Positions 22,796 to 35,283 are shown, numbered from the stretch's first letter. The stretch: DNA of 64,000 bases from Wurfbainia villosa (GCA_025175895.1 CM045988.1:12739647-12803646), one strand, 5' to 3'. Program-made: numbers and translations. Notes: a model not told the origin generated them from the letters alone.

Positions 22796-24241
22796 CTACT
22801 ACTAGAACTCCACAAATACGAATACGAATAAATAATTACAACACACAAATATAATATGGTTCAGAATCTTAGGATTCCTACTCCACGGGGCGAGCTCAAC
22901 GAGCTCTAGTGATGTACACTACTACTAGAACTCATTCTCGACAACACGTCGGAGGTGGAGAAACCTCATACAAGCAATTACAAAGGTAATACAAAATGTA
23001 CAAGAAAATGCAAAGACAATATGAAATACACGTAAACAAAACTTTACAACAATTGCTTCGATCGCTTTACTTGTTGCTTTCTTTGGTTTACTCTTGAAGG
23101 TCTGGAATGCAGCAGCAATTCCCCTTCAAAATCTCCCAAAAAATCGCTGCAAAATCCTCCATCTCGAGCTCCTTTTATAACTTACATTGAGCTGATTTTG
23201 TGCATGGTAGTCGACTGCCATAAGGCCCTAGTTGACTGCCCCTGTAGTCGTTGTCTCACAATGGCTTAATACACGTTGGCATTCCAGCCAACGGACACAC
23301 TAGCAGTCAACTGCTATTACCATCAGTCGTCTGCCAAAGCCTGTAGCCAACTGCTCAGTTGGCTACCGAGCTTTCTATCCTTGCGACCAAACCCAGTAAT
23401 CAACTGTCCAAAGATGACAGTCGACTGCTAAAGCCACTTGGTCACAGTTGATCACCAGTCGACTCCTGATCAGTCGACTGTCCGGTACCCCAATCGATTG
23501 ATAAACCTCAACAATGAGGATTACCCCAAGTATGATGCCCTCATACTTGGTAGGCCACCCTTAGCCTAGACCTAAGCCTTCTATCCATCTCCACTAGCCT
23601 CGCGCCTATCGGATCCCTCCAAGTCATCCATGACTTGTTCATCCATATGCGGATCCCTCTAAGTCATCCATGACTTGTTCATCCATACGCTAGACTCCAA
23701 GTTCTTCCATCAGCTATTGTCATGCTATCAATGTCTACACTACCATGGTGCATATGGACTTACACTCCCAAGACTACCACTTGGACTTACGCCGCCAAAC
23801 CATTGGACTTATGCTCCCAAGACTACCGCTTGGACTTACGCCGCCAATATCAACCCTTGGACTTCCCAAATGCCAAGTACCCATGCCTTGGACTTTCACC
23901 ACCAAGGTTACACATTTGGACTTATGTGGTCAAGGCTACACACTTGGACTTCCCTTGCCAATTCCATATTGGACTTTCCCTTGCCAACTCCATGTTGGAC
24001 TTTCCATGCCAAGGCTACACACTTGGACTTACCCTTGCCAACTCCATGTTGGACTTTCACTGCCAAGGCTACACACTTGGACTTTCCCTTGCCAAGCCCC
24101 ACGCTTGGACTTCCAATGCCAAGTACACAAGACTTGGACTTTCCATGACAATCACATGTCATATGTTTTGTTGAACATCAAAATACTACTCGAGTCAAAC
24201 TTGAGTCTAGTCAATCGTGACCTAGGTCGATTGCACCAACA
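22796..24241 (-). repeat. Inverted E1-family LTR abutting the E1 3' LTR
   Basis: Minus-strand LTR beginning TGTTGGTGCAATCGACC at 24241 and read leftward. It carries the same minisatellite (23755-24160), the CAGTCGACTG-type motifs, a TATA-like TTATAAAAGG near 23170 and the GTGGAGTAGGAATCCTAAG region near 22890. The outer end (last roughly 130 bases of a full LTR) is missing at the junction near 22796. The phrase CTACTACTAGAACTC occurs at 22794 and again at 22921, so the joint may be a microhomology event. Confidence 0.85.
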
Positions 24242-24319
24242 GATCACAATATAACTTAACTTTGAACCTTTACCATAATCAAAACTTAGGTTTGATTATC
24301 TTGTGCCCCTGCACCAACA
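24242..24319 (-). repeat. 78-bp scrap of an E3-like LTR start
   Basis: Minus-strand TGTTGGTGCAGGGGCAC from 24319 resembles the first bases of the E3 LTRs and continues with AAACCTAAGTTTTGATTATG until cut by the inverted E1-family LTR at 24241. Confidence 0.7.
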
Positions 24320-24966
24320 CTTAGTGCACCAGGTAGGATACATCTAGCCTAGACATGCACTTCGAGGAGATTCCCTAATTTTCTATCAGTTCACTTTATC
24401 TTAATACTTGGTTGTTCAAGTTTTAAAAAAACTTTGTTTCCTATCTAGTCCATTCTAAGTTAAGCAAGTAAATAAACTTAAGCATACAATCACTAGCGAT
24501 TAATTCATGTAATTATGCATACAAGTTTAGTATTGGCTTCCCCTAGACCATTGAGTCGATATGGTCTATCCACATAGTGAATTTGATCCTTGGGAATCCA
24601 ATACTTAGTTGAATCTAGTTGTGATGTTAAACTGGACTTAGGGACTCATGCTTAGATTCTTCTACTATTACAATTAGCAAGTGACATAAATGACCTATTC
24701 GTTGCTCTAAACTTGAGTCCGACCTTGTTGTACACAGCTCTTTGACATCCAAGAATTAGGTCAAAACCCTTGGAGCCCAATGTGAACCTTTCTAATATTT
24801 TCCTAAGCTCTTGAACCTGCCCTTTCAAGAGAGAATTCTCTTCCTCAAGTTTTTTTGACTTGAGTTGAGTTTCCCTCTTGAACTTGACTAATTGAAGCGG
24901 TTAGACTAGCCTTGTGCTTAAGGATTTTAACTTCCCTAAGTAAAGACTTGACCTTAGACTCACACT
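24320..24966 (-). pseudogene. gag: Fragment of a SIRE-like gag and spacer
   Basis: Minus-strand coding traces: ESKVKSLLREVKILKHKASL (24960 leftward), a coiled-coil-like stretch, LERFTLGSKGFDLILG, AVYNKVGLKF and, after a frame break, YWIPKDQIHYVDR. The same order is seen in the E5 gag at 57777-58228. From about 24560 to 24320 it passes into the spacer family shared with E3. It is cut on the right by the LTR at 24967. Confidence 0.7.
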
Positions 24967-25560
24967 TGTTGGTGCAATCGACCCAGGTCACGATTGACCA
25001 GACTCGAGTTTGACTCGAGTAGTGTTTTGATGTTTGACAAATGAGTTGACCATTGTTTGATAAAGAGTTGACTATATGGTTGACATGGGGTTGACCATAT
25101 GATGGAGAAGTCCAAGTGGGACACTTGCCATGGAAAGTCCAAGCATGGGTCTTGGCAAGGGAAAGTCCAAGTATTGAGTACTTGGCATGGAAAGTCCAAG
25201 CATGGGTCTTGGCAAGGGAAAGTCCAAGCTTGAGTCTTGGCAATTGGAAAGTCCAACATGGGTTGGCATGGAAAGTCCAAGCAAGGGTCTTGGCAAGGGA
25301 AAGTCCAAGCTTGAGTCTTGGAAAATGGAAAGTCCAACATGGGTTGGCAAGGAAAGTCCAAGGGTTGACATTGGCGGTGTAAAGTCCAAGGGTGGAGTCT
25401 TGGCTACATAAGTCCAATAGTTTAGCGGTGTAAAGTCCAAGCGTGTGTCTTGGCAGCGTAAGCCCAAATGTGTCTTGGCGGTGTAGACTAGCTTAGCATG
25501 ACAATAGCCGACGGAAGCACCTGAAGGCTAGCGTATAGATGAACAAGTCATGGATGACTT
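24967..25560 (+). repeat. E1-family LTR, first half (split by E5)
   Basis: Starts TGTTGGTGCAATCGACC within the gag fragment to its left. It contains the AAGTCCAAG minisatellite (25110-25460) and breaks at GACTT (25556-25560), the duplicated E5 target. The same LTR resumes at 59076 (GACTTGGAGGGATCC), as in the intact copy near 22484. Confidence 0.9.
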
Positions 25561-26646
25561 TGTTGAATCGATTTGAGTGCTAGAGGGGGGGGGGGGGTGA
25601 ATAGCGCAAGAACAACTTTTCGAATTCATTCATCGATTCGATACACAAGAAGAGTAAAGTGCAGCAGAAAATAAATATAATAAATTTATTTTTACTTGGT
25701 TCACAGCCTTCGGCTGCTAATCCAAGGCCCTAACGATCCTAGACCACGTACGAAGGGCAAAGCACTAAAAACACTCCTCCTCATTAGAGGTAGGAGTAAG
25801 CGAGTACAATCAATACGAAAAACAATCAAGGTAGAGGGACACTCCCCCTCTCCTTATTACAATTAAAGCTCGATAAGGAAAGATTTAAAAATGACAATTA
25901 AATAAAAATATACCAACGACTATTGAAGATAGGACTTGAGCTCTTGTCATTGGAGATGCAGTACCACTTCGTCGTTGTAAGATCGTCCTAGAAGAGTAGC
26001 ATAGCAAGAGAACTTTTGAGCACTTAGAATGATGGAAAATGGGTGGAGAAACCCTACTTTTATAGCCTTGTGAAACTCTAATCGTTGAAATGAGGTTTCA
26101 TGAGGTGATGCCACCTAGCCCTTGAGAAATGGTGATAAGCTTTGACTCTCCTCGAGGTTGATCCTTGACCAACAGTCGACTACTACCCTTACCAGTCGAC
26201 TGTTGGAGGCAGTAGTCGACTGATGGCAGGGTTTCCAACTGCAATGAAAAGTTAGCTCGAAAATGCAGTTAATATAAGTAAGTTCGATGGTTGTTTACCA
26301 TCCGATCTCGACTTAGACCTTCCATGGGAAGTCTTGGTCGGATCGTCGCCTAAGGACGTCCCCGTATGGAGGACACAACCTTACTTACACTCACTCACAT
26401 GAGCTTACCTCAACCTTTACCTTTGAAGCTTTACTTTCGGTCTTCACCTGAGTTCTTCGGCTCCCTCCAAAGTCCTCCTGGTGTTGCCCGACCACCATGA
26501 CTAACCTCCGGGTGTCACTGACCTTCAGCTTTAGCTTAGCAATTCTGCACACTTGATTCAGCTCATGAGATAACAAAGTGAACTTAACTTTGTGTATTTG
26601 ATATAATCAAAACTCAGGTTCGATTCAGGTGCCTACTGCACCAACA
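25561..26646 (-). repeat. E5 3' LTR
   Basis: 1086 bp, minus-strand TGTTGGTGCAGTAGGCACC ... GATTCAACA. A TATA box (GGCTATAAAAGTAGGG on minus) lies at 26052-26067, with GTCGACT motifs at 26165-26225. The right half (26149-26646) matches the surviving 5' LTR piece at 58561-59075. Confidence 0.88.
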
Positions 26647-26660
26647 ATCTCCCCCTTTTT
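26647..26660 (-). promoter_or_regulatory. E5 polypurine tract
   Basis: Minus-strand AAAAAGGGGGAGAT adjoining the 3' LTR. Confidence 0.8.
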
Positions 26661-27566
26661 GATCTATGGTAAACCAATACAAAGTTAAGTAAATAAATTA
26701 AGTGCATTAAGTAAAATGAATAACATGAGTATGAAAAATGCATGAATGAGTAGGAGTATGAGAAGAACTCTCTTTCAAGTGTTTCCCCTTGAGGAATCCT
26801 CCCCCTTGACCGTGGGTGAGTACTTGAAAAAGTGTCTTGACCCTCCCCCTTGATGTTAGCTACTAAAGAGGATTTTTAAGTAATTGAAATTAACTTAACA
26901 ATGGCCTTAGTGTTTAGAATAAGTTCAAGTTAACCTTGGCCTTTCTCCCCCTTTATCAATTAAGAAAGTTTAACCATAAAGGTTAAGTTTAAAAGTTAAG
27001 TAAACAAGGTTAGGTTAAAAAAAGTTAAGTTAAGTAAACAAACTTAACTTTGGGCCATAAAAGTATAAGATTTGTACTCAAGTTAAGTTATCAAAAAAAA
27101 AATGATCCCTTAACTTTGACCTTTCTCCCCCTTTTGCCATAAATCAGAAGGAGTGGGGGTTTGAAAAACATAGTTTTGAATTTAGTTTTAAGTCCAAGCA
27201 TGTTCCAAATAAAGTTTGAAAATAGTAGTTTAGACATAAGCTCATCTATTTAGATGTTCAACTCTATTTGACTTGATTGATATGAAATGATCAATAAGTC
27301 CTGAGTAGAGTTGGTTAATTTATGTAATTATACTCCGTGGTTCATGTCGATGCACTAAGTCTACATTTGGAACCAGGAGTAAGGTCCTAATATCTCACGC
27401 CCATCTACGTGGCTAAGTACACAAACACATTAGTCCTATGTGTTGTGAGATGCATTGGCTCCTTAAATCTATAGGTACATGATATCTAGGGTAAGCCCTA
27501 AGCTAGTTCCATTAACATGAAAAGAAAAGTGAATAATAGAGTATATACAAATATAAGTTGTCAATC
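26661..27566 (-). other. E5 non-coding region between pol and 3' LTR
   Basis: No coding frame seen, in particular no envelope-like frame. It holds pyrimidine-rich CTCCCCCTT phrases on the plus strand (extra purine tracts on the minus) and words shared loosely with the matching part of E6. Confidence 0.7.
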
Positions 27567-27992
27567 CTACTCTATTACGCACATGCCCAATTTTTGTCTT
27601 AGTAGACTAAATTCGGCTTCAGGTAAAGGTTTGGTAAATAGGTCCGCTAGATTCGACTTTGATTCCACATATTCGAGTTGTATGGTTCCGTTAGCTACAT
27701 GTTCTCGAATAAAGTGGTGTTTGACCACTATATGTTTGGTCCTAGAGTGGCATATGGGATTTTTGGTTAAGTTGATTGAGTTAATATTATCTATGTGAGT
27801 TTTAATATTGTTGAAGTTTAAGTTAAAGTCTTGGAGAGTGTGCTTCATCCAAAGAAGTTGAACCACACACTCACCCATCGCGACGTATTCGACTTCGGTG
27901 GTAGATAAGGCAACACAGTGTTGCTTCTTACTGCACCAACTCACTAGAGTTGAGCCGAGAAGTTGACAACAACCACTCGTGCTCTTTCTATC
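27567..27992 (-). pseudogene. pol: E5 RNase H, C-terminal end of pol
   Basis: Reads VSWCSKKQHCVALSTTEVEY, then HSRTKHIVVKHHFIREHV and YVESKSNLADLFTKPLPEAE to a stop at 27567, the standard copia RNase H tail. E6 inserted immediately upstream at 27993, within the region following the DSDYAGSKLD block that lies at the other end of E6 near 54590. TSD CTATC is included at 27988-27992. Confidence 0.85.
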
Positions 27993-29288
27993 TGTTGGAT
28001 CTTGTAATGGCTAGAGGGGGGGTGATTAGTCTTTCTTTGTTTTTACAAGTACGTTAGCGGAAGCAATACAAATACAAATACAAATAAGAATGAGAAACAA
28101 GAAAACACCGGTAACACCCGATGTACGTGGTTCGGAGATGACGCTCCTACTCCATGGTAATCCGTAAGGTGTATTAGCCCCAGCCAAGCTTCACTAAATA
28201 CTCCTTTGGATGAACCAAGGTGGAGAAACCTTGTCTTACAATGCACTCCTCTTCTTTACAATGATGGAAGATGAAGACTAGAGAAGAGGAGGTTTAGAAT
28301 CACAAAAACACTTGGAGAAAACTTGGTGAGCACGAGGGTGTAGCTAGGAATGAGAGCACTAGTTTCACCAAGCTCCCCAAGGCCTCTTCTTATAGAAGAA
28401 GGGTTGTTTTCCCGTTGAGCTTTGATCAGTCGACTGATTCTCACCATCAGTCGACTGCCGTCGAAGCTAACAGCTTCTGACAGAGCGGATCCGCGGGGAT
28501 TCACAGCCGCCATTTTCAATGGGAGGCATATCAGTCGACTGATCATTTCATCAGTTGATTGATGAAGCGATCAGTCAAGTGATCACCGCGAGGAGTCGAG
28601 TGAGACTCCATTATGTGCCAATTTTCGACTTGATCAGTCGACTGCCTAAATTGGCAGTCAACTAATTGCCTTATCGATCATTCGCCGGTTCGTCACCGAT
28701 CGATAGTCGATTCGGCGACTCTGAGCACCCTATCAGTCGACTACTACATCGTATCAGTCGACTGATACTAGTCAAGTATGAATAATTCATACTTGAATTG
28801 ACTCCCTAGACCTAGACTTGACCTTCTAACTCTTCCTTCAGCCTTGCGCCTGCCTTAAAGAGTTTCCTTTGGCCTCGTCATGTCTTGGGTTGCCAAAAGC
28901 TTGGACTTTATGCCGCCAAGACTACAAGCTTGGACTTATGCTGCCAAGACTTTACTTTGGACTTCTTTTGCCAAGGTTCACTTGGACTTTATGCTGCCAA
29001 GACTACAAGCTTGGTCTTACGCTACCAAGTCCATCCCTTGGACTTCCTTTGCCAAGGTTCACTTGGACTTTACGTTGCCAAGACTACAAGCTTGGTCTTA
29101 CGCTACCAAGTCCATCCCTTGGACTTCCTTTGCCAAGATCATACTTGGACTTCCTTTTACCAAGTCTTCATCCTTGGATTTTCCTGTTACTTAAACATAT
29201 TCACAATTAGATCACAAAGCATTGCCTAACTTAGATGATTATCCAAACATCAAAACACATGAATGCTTGGGGCATTGTTGCACCAACA
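27993..29288 (-). repeat. E6 3' LTR
   Basis: Minus-strand start TGTTGGTGCAACAATGCCCC at 29288. Contains perfect CAGTCGACTG at 28427, 28448, 28532, 28635 and 28755, a weak TATA-like TTCTATAAGAAG near 28387-28398 and a GGACTTTATGCTGCCAAGAC minisatellite at 28890-29180. The matching 5' LTR lacks roughly 50 bp that are present here around 28610-28720. Confidence 0.9.
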
Positions 29289-29303
29289 ATCTCCCCCTTT
29301 TTG
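29289..29303 (-). promoter_or_regulatory. E6 polypurine tract
   Basis: Minus-strand AAAAAGGGGGAGAT next to the 3' LTR. Confidence 0.8.
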
Positions 29304-30320
29304 ATGTTTGGCAATCATTTAAGTTAGGTTTTTACCATATGCATATAATTATATTTTTAATATGAATTCTAACTTAAACATTCCTTCTCCCCCTTTGACA
29401 TACATCAAAAAGAGAAGGATTCATAAATTTCATGAAAGAATTAAAGTTGTTGTATCTTGGACTAAGGTATAAGATTGATATTAAGCTCCCCCTTAATCCA
29501 AGATATGCTTCATGATGTGTGAGTAACATTTGAAGCAAAGCATAACAAAAGTTCAAAAGCTAAGTCCTAACTTTGCACCAACAATGTAAGTTTGGGAATG
29601 AAAAGATATATATTATGAAACTCCCCCTAAAACACTGCATTAAACAGTCCTAAAAATTTGTTTATACCCAATATTATCATGCTATAGTTTTAGGACATCA
29701 AAGATACACTAAATATCATAAAATGGAGCTATTTATCAGAAAACACAGTGTATCAGTCGACTGGTTTCTGAACTTGATCACTACGCTGAAATCAATTTGA
29801 CCTTTTCGTGCCAACTCCAAATTCTAGAAACCTCAAAAAATCACGAAATTTTGTGTACACATTTCTGAGATCATACTTTATTAAGAAAAAATAGTTTGAA
29901 AAATATATGTTTTCCATATTTCAAGATTGATACAAACTTGGAAACTAACAAAAGTTCTAAAAATTTTGCAAACTTTGTATCACTTTTGTGTTCCACTTGA
30001 AAACTGTTTTTCTAAATATGATAAACATAGTTTAAAATATGTTTTATTTGATATTTCCAATCATGTTCTTGGATCTATGTATTCATTACTTGAATACAAG
30101 CCTTCCCAATGATTGATCCATGAAGTATTCATGTCTCTAGGTGTGTCATTGGCTCATAGTAATGCATCATAATAAGCATGATAAACCAAGAACACCTTCC
30201 CTATCATCTCACATGTTCCTAAGTGTCTTAATACAAGAATCAAGGTTTCTTAAGACTTTTGTGAGATGCATCAAGGTATAAGGCTAACATATGAATATGG
30301 GATCATGCAAACCTAGAATT
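29304..30320 (-). other. E6 non-coding region between pol and 3' LTR
   Basis: About 1 kb with no convincing frame. Some SIRE elements of other plants carry an envelope-like gene here; none is visible. One imperfect GTATCAGTCGACTGG lies near 29750. Confidence 0.75.
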
Positions 30321-31430
30321 TTACTCTACAAAGCACATACCAAGCTCTCTCCTTAATGATGAAAATTCGGTTTCGGGAAGAGCTTTGGTGAAGATATCGG
30401 CAAGGTTGGACTTAGATTCTACATAATCAAGTTTAATGTCCCCTCTTGCTACATGATCTCTTATGAAGTGATGTTTCACTTCAATGTGCTTGGTCCTAGA
30501 GTGATGTACCGGATTTTTGGTCAAGTTGATGGTACTCACATTGTCACAATAAACTTTAATGTTAGAGTAGTGTAGCTCATAGTCCTCAAGAGTATGTTTC
30601 ATCCAAAGTAATTGAGCTACACAACCACCCATAACCACATATTCGGCTTCGGTGGTTGATAAAGCAACACAATGTTTCTTCCTACTACTCCAACTAACTA
30701 GGGAGGACCCAAGAAATTGCCATCCACCACTAGTACTCTTCCTATCCAATTTGCAACCGGCATAATCGGAATCGGTATAGCTAAGCAACACAAAGGATTT
30801 AGTCCTAGGATACCACAGTCCTACATTTAGGGTGCCTTTAATATATCTTAAAATTCTCTTAACAACTACTAAATGTGATTCTTTGGTACAAGATTGATAT
30901 CTTGCACACATACCTACCGCAAATAAGATATCGGGTCTACTAGCGGTTAGGTATAGTAGGCTACCAATCATACTCCTATAAAGTTTAAGATCAATTGATT
31001 TACCATCATGATCACTATCTATTCTAGTGCTAGTGGCCATAGGAGTGGTTACAATTTTGGCATTTTCCAAACCAAATTTCTTGATCATTTCATTTGCATA
31101 TTTGGTTTGATAAATATGAATCCCTTCATTGGTTTGCTTGACTTGTAACCCTAGGAAAAAGTTAAGCTCTCCAACTAAACTCATTTCAAATTCATTCTCC
31201 ATGTTTTTTATAAAGTCTTGATGAAGATCATCGTTTGTTGACCCAAAAATAATGTCATCAACATATATTTGGGCTATAAAGATATCCTTTAATGTTGACT
31301 TTATAAACAAGGTTTGATCTACTTGGCCCCTTCTAAAATCCTTAGAAATTAAGAAAGATGACAATCTTTCATACCATGCAGGAGCTTGTTTTAACCCATA
31401 TAATGCTTTCCTAAGCTTATATCGTGGTTT
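30321..31430 (-). pseudogene. pol: E6 reverse transcriptase (second half) and RNase H
   Basis: From ALYGLKQAPAWYERLSSFLI, just behind the frameshift, through the catalytic YVDD box (AQIYVDDIIFGSTNDD) and LVGELNFFLGLQVKQTNEGI to RNase H with SDYAGCKLDRKSTSGG, ALSTTEAEYV and YVESKSNLADIFTKALPETE, ending at 30321. All recognisable RT and RNase H blocks are intact. It is cut off from the upstream pol frame only by the single frameshift near 31420-31440. Confidence 0.9.
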
Positions 31431-33399
31431 GATACTCTATGTTCTCAAACCCGGGTGGTTGTTCTACATATACTTCTTCCTTAATATAACCATTTAGGAA
31501 TGCCGATTTAACATCCATTTGATAAAGTTTAAATCCCATATAGGAAGCATACCCTAAGAGAATTCTAATAGATTCTAACCTAGCAACCGGGGCATAAGTC
31601 TCATCATAGTCAAGCCCCTCAACTTGATTGAATCCCCTAGCAACCAACCTAGCCTTATTTCTAGTAATATTTCCTTGGTCATCTAGCTTATTCTTAATGA
31701 CCCATCTTGTAGTAATTATGGTGCTATCATTGGGTCTAGGAACTAACTCCCATACTTGACTCCTTTCAAATTGAGCCAATTCATCTTGCATTGCCAAAAT
31801 CCAATCCGGATCATGTAATGCATCATTGATCGATTTGGGCTCAATTTGTGAAATAAGAGCAACTTGACTAGTAGGAGCTCTATGAAATGACCTAGTTCTT
31901 ACTCCTTGAGATAGATCTCCTACTACTTGGTAAAGTGGATGATCTTGATGAATTCTTAGGGTTCTAGAAGGGGTTTCAAATTGATCATTGTTATCTTCTA
32001 CCCTCCTTTCATCCTCGGAATCTCCTCTTCCTCCCCCTTGATCATTACCCCTTATGGTCAAATTTTGAAGCTTTTGGGTAATGTCTTGATTATTGTCATT
32101 AATATCCTTATCAATGGAGGACTTTCTAGGGTAGGTACTAGTGGTTTCATCAAATTGAACATTGGAGGACTCCTCAATCCCTTGGGTTCTCTTATTGTAG
32201 ACTCTATATCCTCTACTCGTAGATGAGTATCCAACTAGGATTCCCTCATCCGCTTTGGATTCAAATTTTCCTAAGTTATCTTTGGTGTTTAAAACATAAA
32301 CTTTACATCCAAAGACTTTGAAATAATGAATTGTGGGAATAGTCCCATTCCATAATTCAAATGGTGTCTTTCCTAAAAACCTATGGATTTGAACCCTATT
32401 TTGGATATAGTAAGCGGTATTAACCGCTTCCGCCCACAAGTAGCTAGGTAGAGAATATGCATTAAGCATAGTCCTAGCCGCCTCTTGTAGGGCATGATTT
32501 CTCCTTTCCACCACCCCATTTTGTTGGGGGGTTCTAGGACAAGAGAACTCATGCTTGTACCCTTGCTCTAAATAAAATTGTGAAAATTTAGAATTCTCAA
32601 ATTCACCGCCATAATCACTACGGATCCGGTTGATTTTGAGACTCTTTTCATTTTCAACCCTTTTACTAAATCCTATGATTATTTTTAAAGTATCATCCTT
32701 ATGTTTCATAAAATGGACCCAAGTATACCTAGAAAAATCATCTACTATAGCTAAACAATATTTGCTACCATTTAAAGAATGAGTACTATGGCAATCAAAT
32801 AAGTCAAGATGCAATAGTTCTAACGGTAAAGAGGTATTCGTTAAGGTTTTACCTTTGTGTGATGTCTTTGTTTGTTTTCCTTCTTGGCATGCATCACACA
32901 TTTTGTTCTTGACATACTTGATCTTTGGTAGCCCTTTGACCAACTCCAACTTGGCTACCTTGGCTATGTTTTTTATGTTGATGTGCCCCAATCTCCTATG
33001 CCATAGCCAACTTTCTTCTTCTTTTGCAACAAGACACTTAGTAGAAATGTTAGAAGCATATGAAAGATCAACATAATAAATATTTGATTTCCTATATCCA
33101 ACTAACATACAATCATTTAATTCCTTGTGTCTAATCATGCATTTAGAAGATTCAAAAGACACATGGTAGCTTGCATCACAAAGTTGACTAACACTTAATA
33201 AATTGAATTTCATATTTTCAACTAGTAAAACTTTGTGAATGATGATTTTGGGGGATACCTCAATTGTAACTCTACCTAATATCTTGAGTTTTCCACTATT
33301 TCCAAAAGACACCGCTCCCTTCTTCACATACTTAATTGTGGAGAACTTGCTCACATCCCCGGTCATGTGTGTTGAGCAACCGCTATCCACAATCCACAT
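31417..33399 (-). pseudogene. pol: E6 protease, integrase and first half of RT
   Basis: A 660-codon frame. Order: protease DSGCSTHMTGD at the start, pre-integrase HHCC (HRRLGHINIKNIAK ... MCDACQEGK), integrase core with LLHLDLFDCHSTHS, AIVDDFSRYTWV and RSDYGGEFEN, the NGVVERRNHALQE block, the C-terminal VFGCKVYVLN and GILVGYSSTSRGYRVYN blocks, a Ser/Asp-rich linker, and RT to MDVKSAFLNGYIKEEVYVEQ. No key residue is missing. It is in the same frame as gag, separated by TAG at 33415-33417. A frameshift after PPGFENIEYQ ends it early. Confidence 0.9.
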
Positions 33400-33414
33400 A
33401 CCTTGCTCTCCTAC

Positions 33415-34014
33415 CTAAATCACATGAAAAACACAATCTTTTGGTACCCAAACATTAGGACCGGTAACATTAAGTAAAAACTTCTTAGGTACCCATGCTT
33501 TCTTAACCTTACCCTTAATGGTTGCTTTTCTATTAATCAATGAGATATAAGCAACTTCTTTTTCTTTTGACTTATATCCTATACCGGCCTTGTTGTAAAC
33601 GGCTCTTTGTCGGCTAAGGATCATGTCAAGATATTTTGAGCAATTCGTAAATTTCTCTAAGCATGCCTTTAAGTCACTAACCTCATCCTTAAGTTTGTCA
33701 TTCTCTTCCTTAAGTATGCAAGAATCAACATGTGAAGGTTTTTCATTCCTAATGGCCTTTAGTTCTACCTTCATGCTTCTAACCTTAGATTTAGACTTAT
33801 CTAGAGCCTCTTTAAGATAAGCAATTGATTTATAAAGAAGCTTAACTTTAGGAGAGTTTATTACCTCATCGTCACTAGATGACGATTCATCACTTGAAGA
33901 GTCTTCTTCTTGGCTTGATGTACCGGAGTCATCTCCTTGGGCCATGAGTGCCACATGGAGTGTGACATGGCAAAGCTCATCATCGGAGGAGGAATCTTCA
34001 ACATTTGGTGTGTC
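33415..34014 (-). pseudogene. gag: E6 gag C-terminal part
   Basis: Continues in frame from 52253 after removal of E7. Acidic Ser/Asp tract (EEDSSSDESSSSDDE), a Lys/Glu-rich coiled-coil-like region, then KYLDMILSRQRAVYNKAGIG and AWVPKKFLLNVTG with VWVPKDCVFHVI, followed by TAG. The ATG near 33954 is internal to gag, not a start. The TAG replaces what was plausibly CAG, since the frame continues uninterrupted into protease. Confidence 0.85.
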
Positions 34015-34826
34015 CCATGTGTTGGAATGTATACTGAAAGCCTAGCTCTTTTTGTATGAACATTTTATTTTGAAATAAGAATCACATGATCATTGTTTGC
34101 ACTTTATATATGTGTGCATATTGTCTAATATTTTACATTGTAGATAACATGGTGCTTGGTATGGCATAGAAGATCATGTTATCAGTTCATTGTAAAATAT
34201 AAGTAGAGGCTCACAACCAAGATGGTTTTGGACAAACCATTGGCATGGTTGTAGTGTAGCTTGGTATTGTTTTGTCTTGAATATAGAGTTACACTGGTAC
34301 ACTTAGGTGTATTGAGCAGGACCGACATAGAGGTGATTCAATTTAGTACTGACTACATAATCGAATCGGACCTCGGATATTATATTGTACATGCTCTTAA
34401 TCCTGATATAATAACGGGCACATGTACTTAGTATTTATTTCTTTGATTTACCAGTGGGTGAGATTTAGATGGATTAAATCAATATGCCCGGTAAGTTGGG
34501 AAATAATATTATTTACATGGTGTGCCATTGATTATAGGAGGAAACCGTGTCCTATATATTAGGTTGATGATGTCCCCTTGAGGAGCTCATAAAGTTCATC
34601 ACGTAAACCCAGCTGGTTGACTTAGTCAACGTGATGATAAGGTTGAGTGGTACTACTCGAGGAATTAGATGTTAATTAATTGATGGTCAGTAAATCAATT
34701 AATTGACGGACATTCGATATCTTAAACACGGGGAGATTAATGTACGAATAATATATGGAGCCCATATTAATTTATGGGGGTTGGTGAGGTAGTTCAATGA
34801 TGATCCTCTAGTGGAATGGAACATCA

Positions 34827-35062
34827 AAGGGTTTGGTTTATTTTAAACGCAATGAACCAAAAGTTGGTTCCTCGCTCATTTTAGCTCCTCAAAATAAACC
34901 ATTCAGCGTCCCACTTTGGTTTAGTTGCTCATAAGATAATACTTCATCGGAGCTGAATGGGTTGAGTACGGGCCTAATGCGATTATGATCAAGAGCTCTG
35001 CGCTTGATTTAAGAGAATTAACCCTCTTGGAAAAGAGGGCCATTGAGCAATACGTAACTGAA
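34827..35062 (+). repeat. Foreign segment in the E7 5' LTR
   Basis: Begins AAGGGTTTGGTTTATTTTAA and includes ATGAACCAAAAGTTGGTT, GGGCCTAATG and TTAAGAGAATTA, all found in the same order in the E10 LTR upstream of its TATA box (62068-62256). The 3' LTR of E7 has instead a TTGATGGATCAAG-type sequence and five more repeat units. Confidence 0.8.
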
Positions 35063-35254
35063 GATTAAATCCCTAGATTCGACGGTTGGGATGAAACCCT
35101 AGAACCGACGGTTGGGATGAAACCTTAGATCCGAAGGTTGGGATGAAATCCTAGATCCGATGGTTGGGATTAAACCCTAGATCCGACGGTTGGGATAAAA
35201 CCCTAGATCCGACGGTGGAGATTAAATCCCTAGATCCGACGGTGGAGATTAAAG
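35063..35254 (+). repeat. Seven-unit repeat upstream of the E7 5' LTR TATA box
   Basis: Units of about 24-26 bp, consensus TAGATCCGACGGTTGGGAT; the last two read GGTGGAGAT. The 3' LTR has twelve such units (51053-51387). Each unit holds CCGAC or a close variant and CGGTTG, a match to the plant MYB core CNGTTR. Confidence 0.85.
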
Positions 35255-35271
35255 GAGGCTTAAGCCTAATT

Positions 35272-35283
35272 CTATAAATAGGG
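35272..35283 (+). promoter_or_regulatory. TATA box of the E7 5' LTR
   Basis: CTATAAATAGGG just after the repeat array; the identical motif is at 51404-51415 in the 3' LTR. Confidence 0.75.

Noticed and set aside
21811..25467. Many overlapping open frames rich in Trp, Phe, Pro, Cys and Leu on both strands (also 28869-29229 and 54175-54524)
   Set aside because: They are readings of the AAGTCCAAG minisatellite of E1-family and E6 LTRs. All frames stay open because the repeat lacks stops; unit order differs between copies and no domain is recognisable.
29304..30320. Possible envelope-like gene downstream of pol in SIRE-like E6
   Set aside because: Known for some SIRE elements, but the longest frame here is about 60 codons and no membrane segment or start context supports it.
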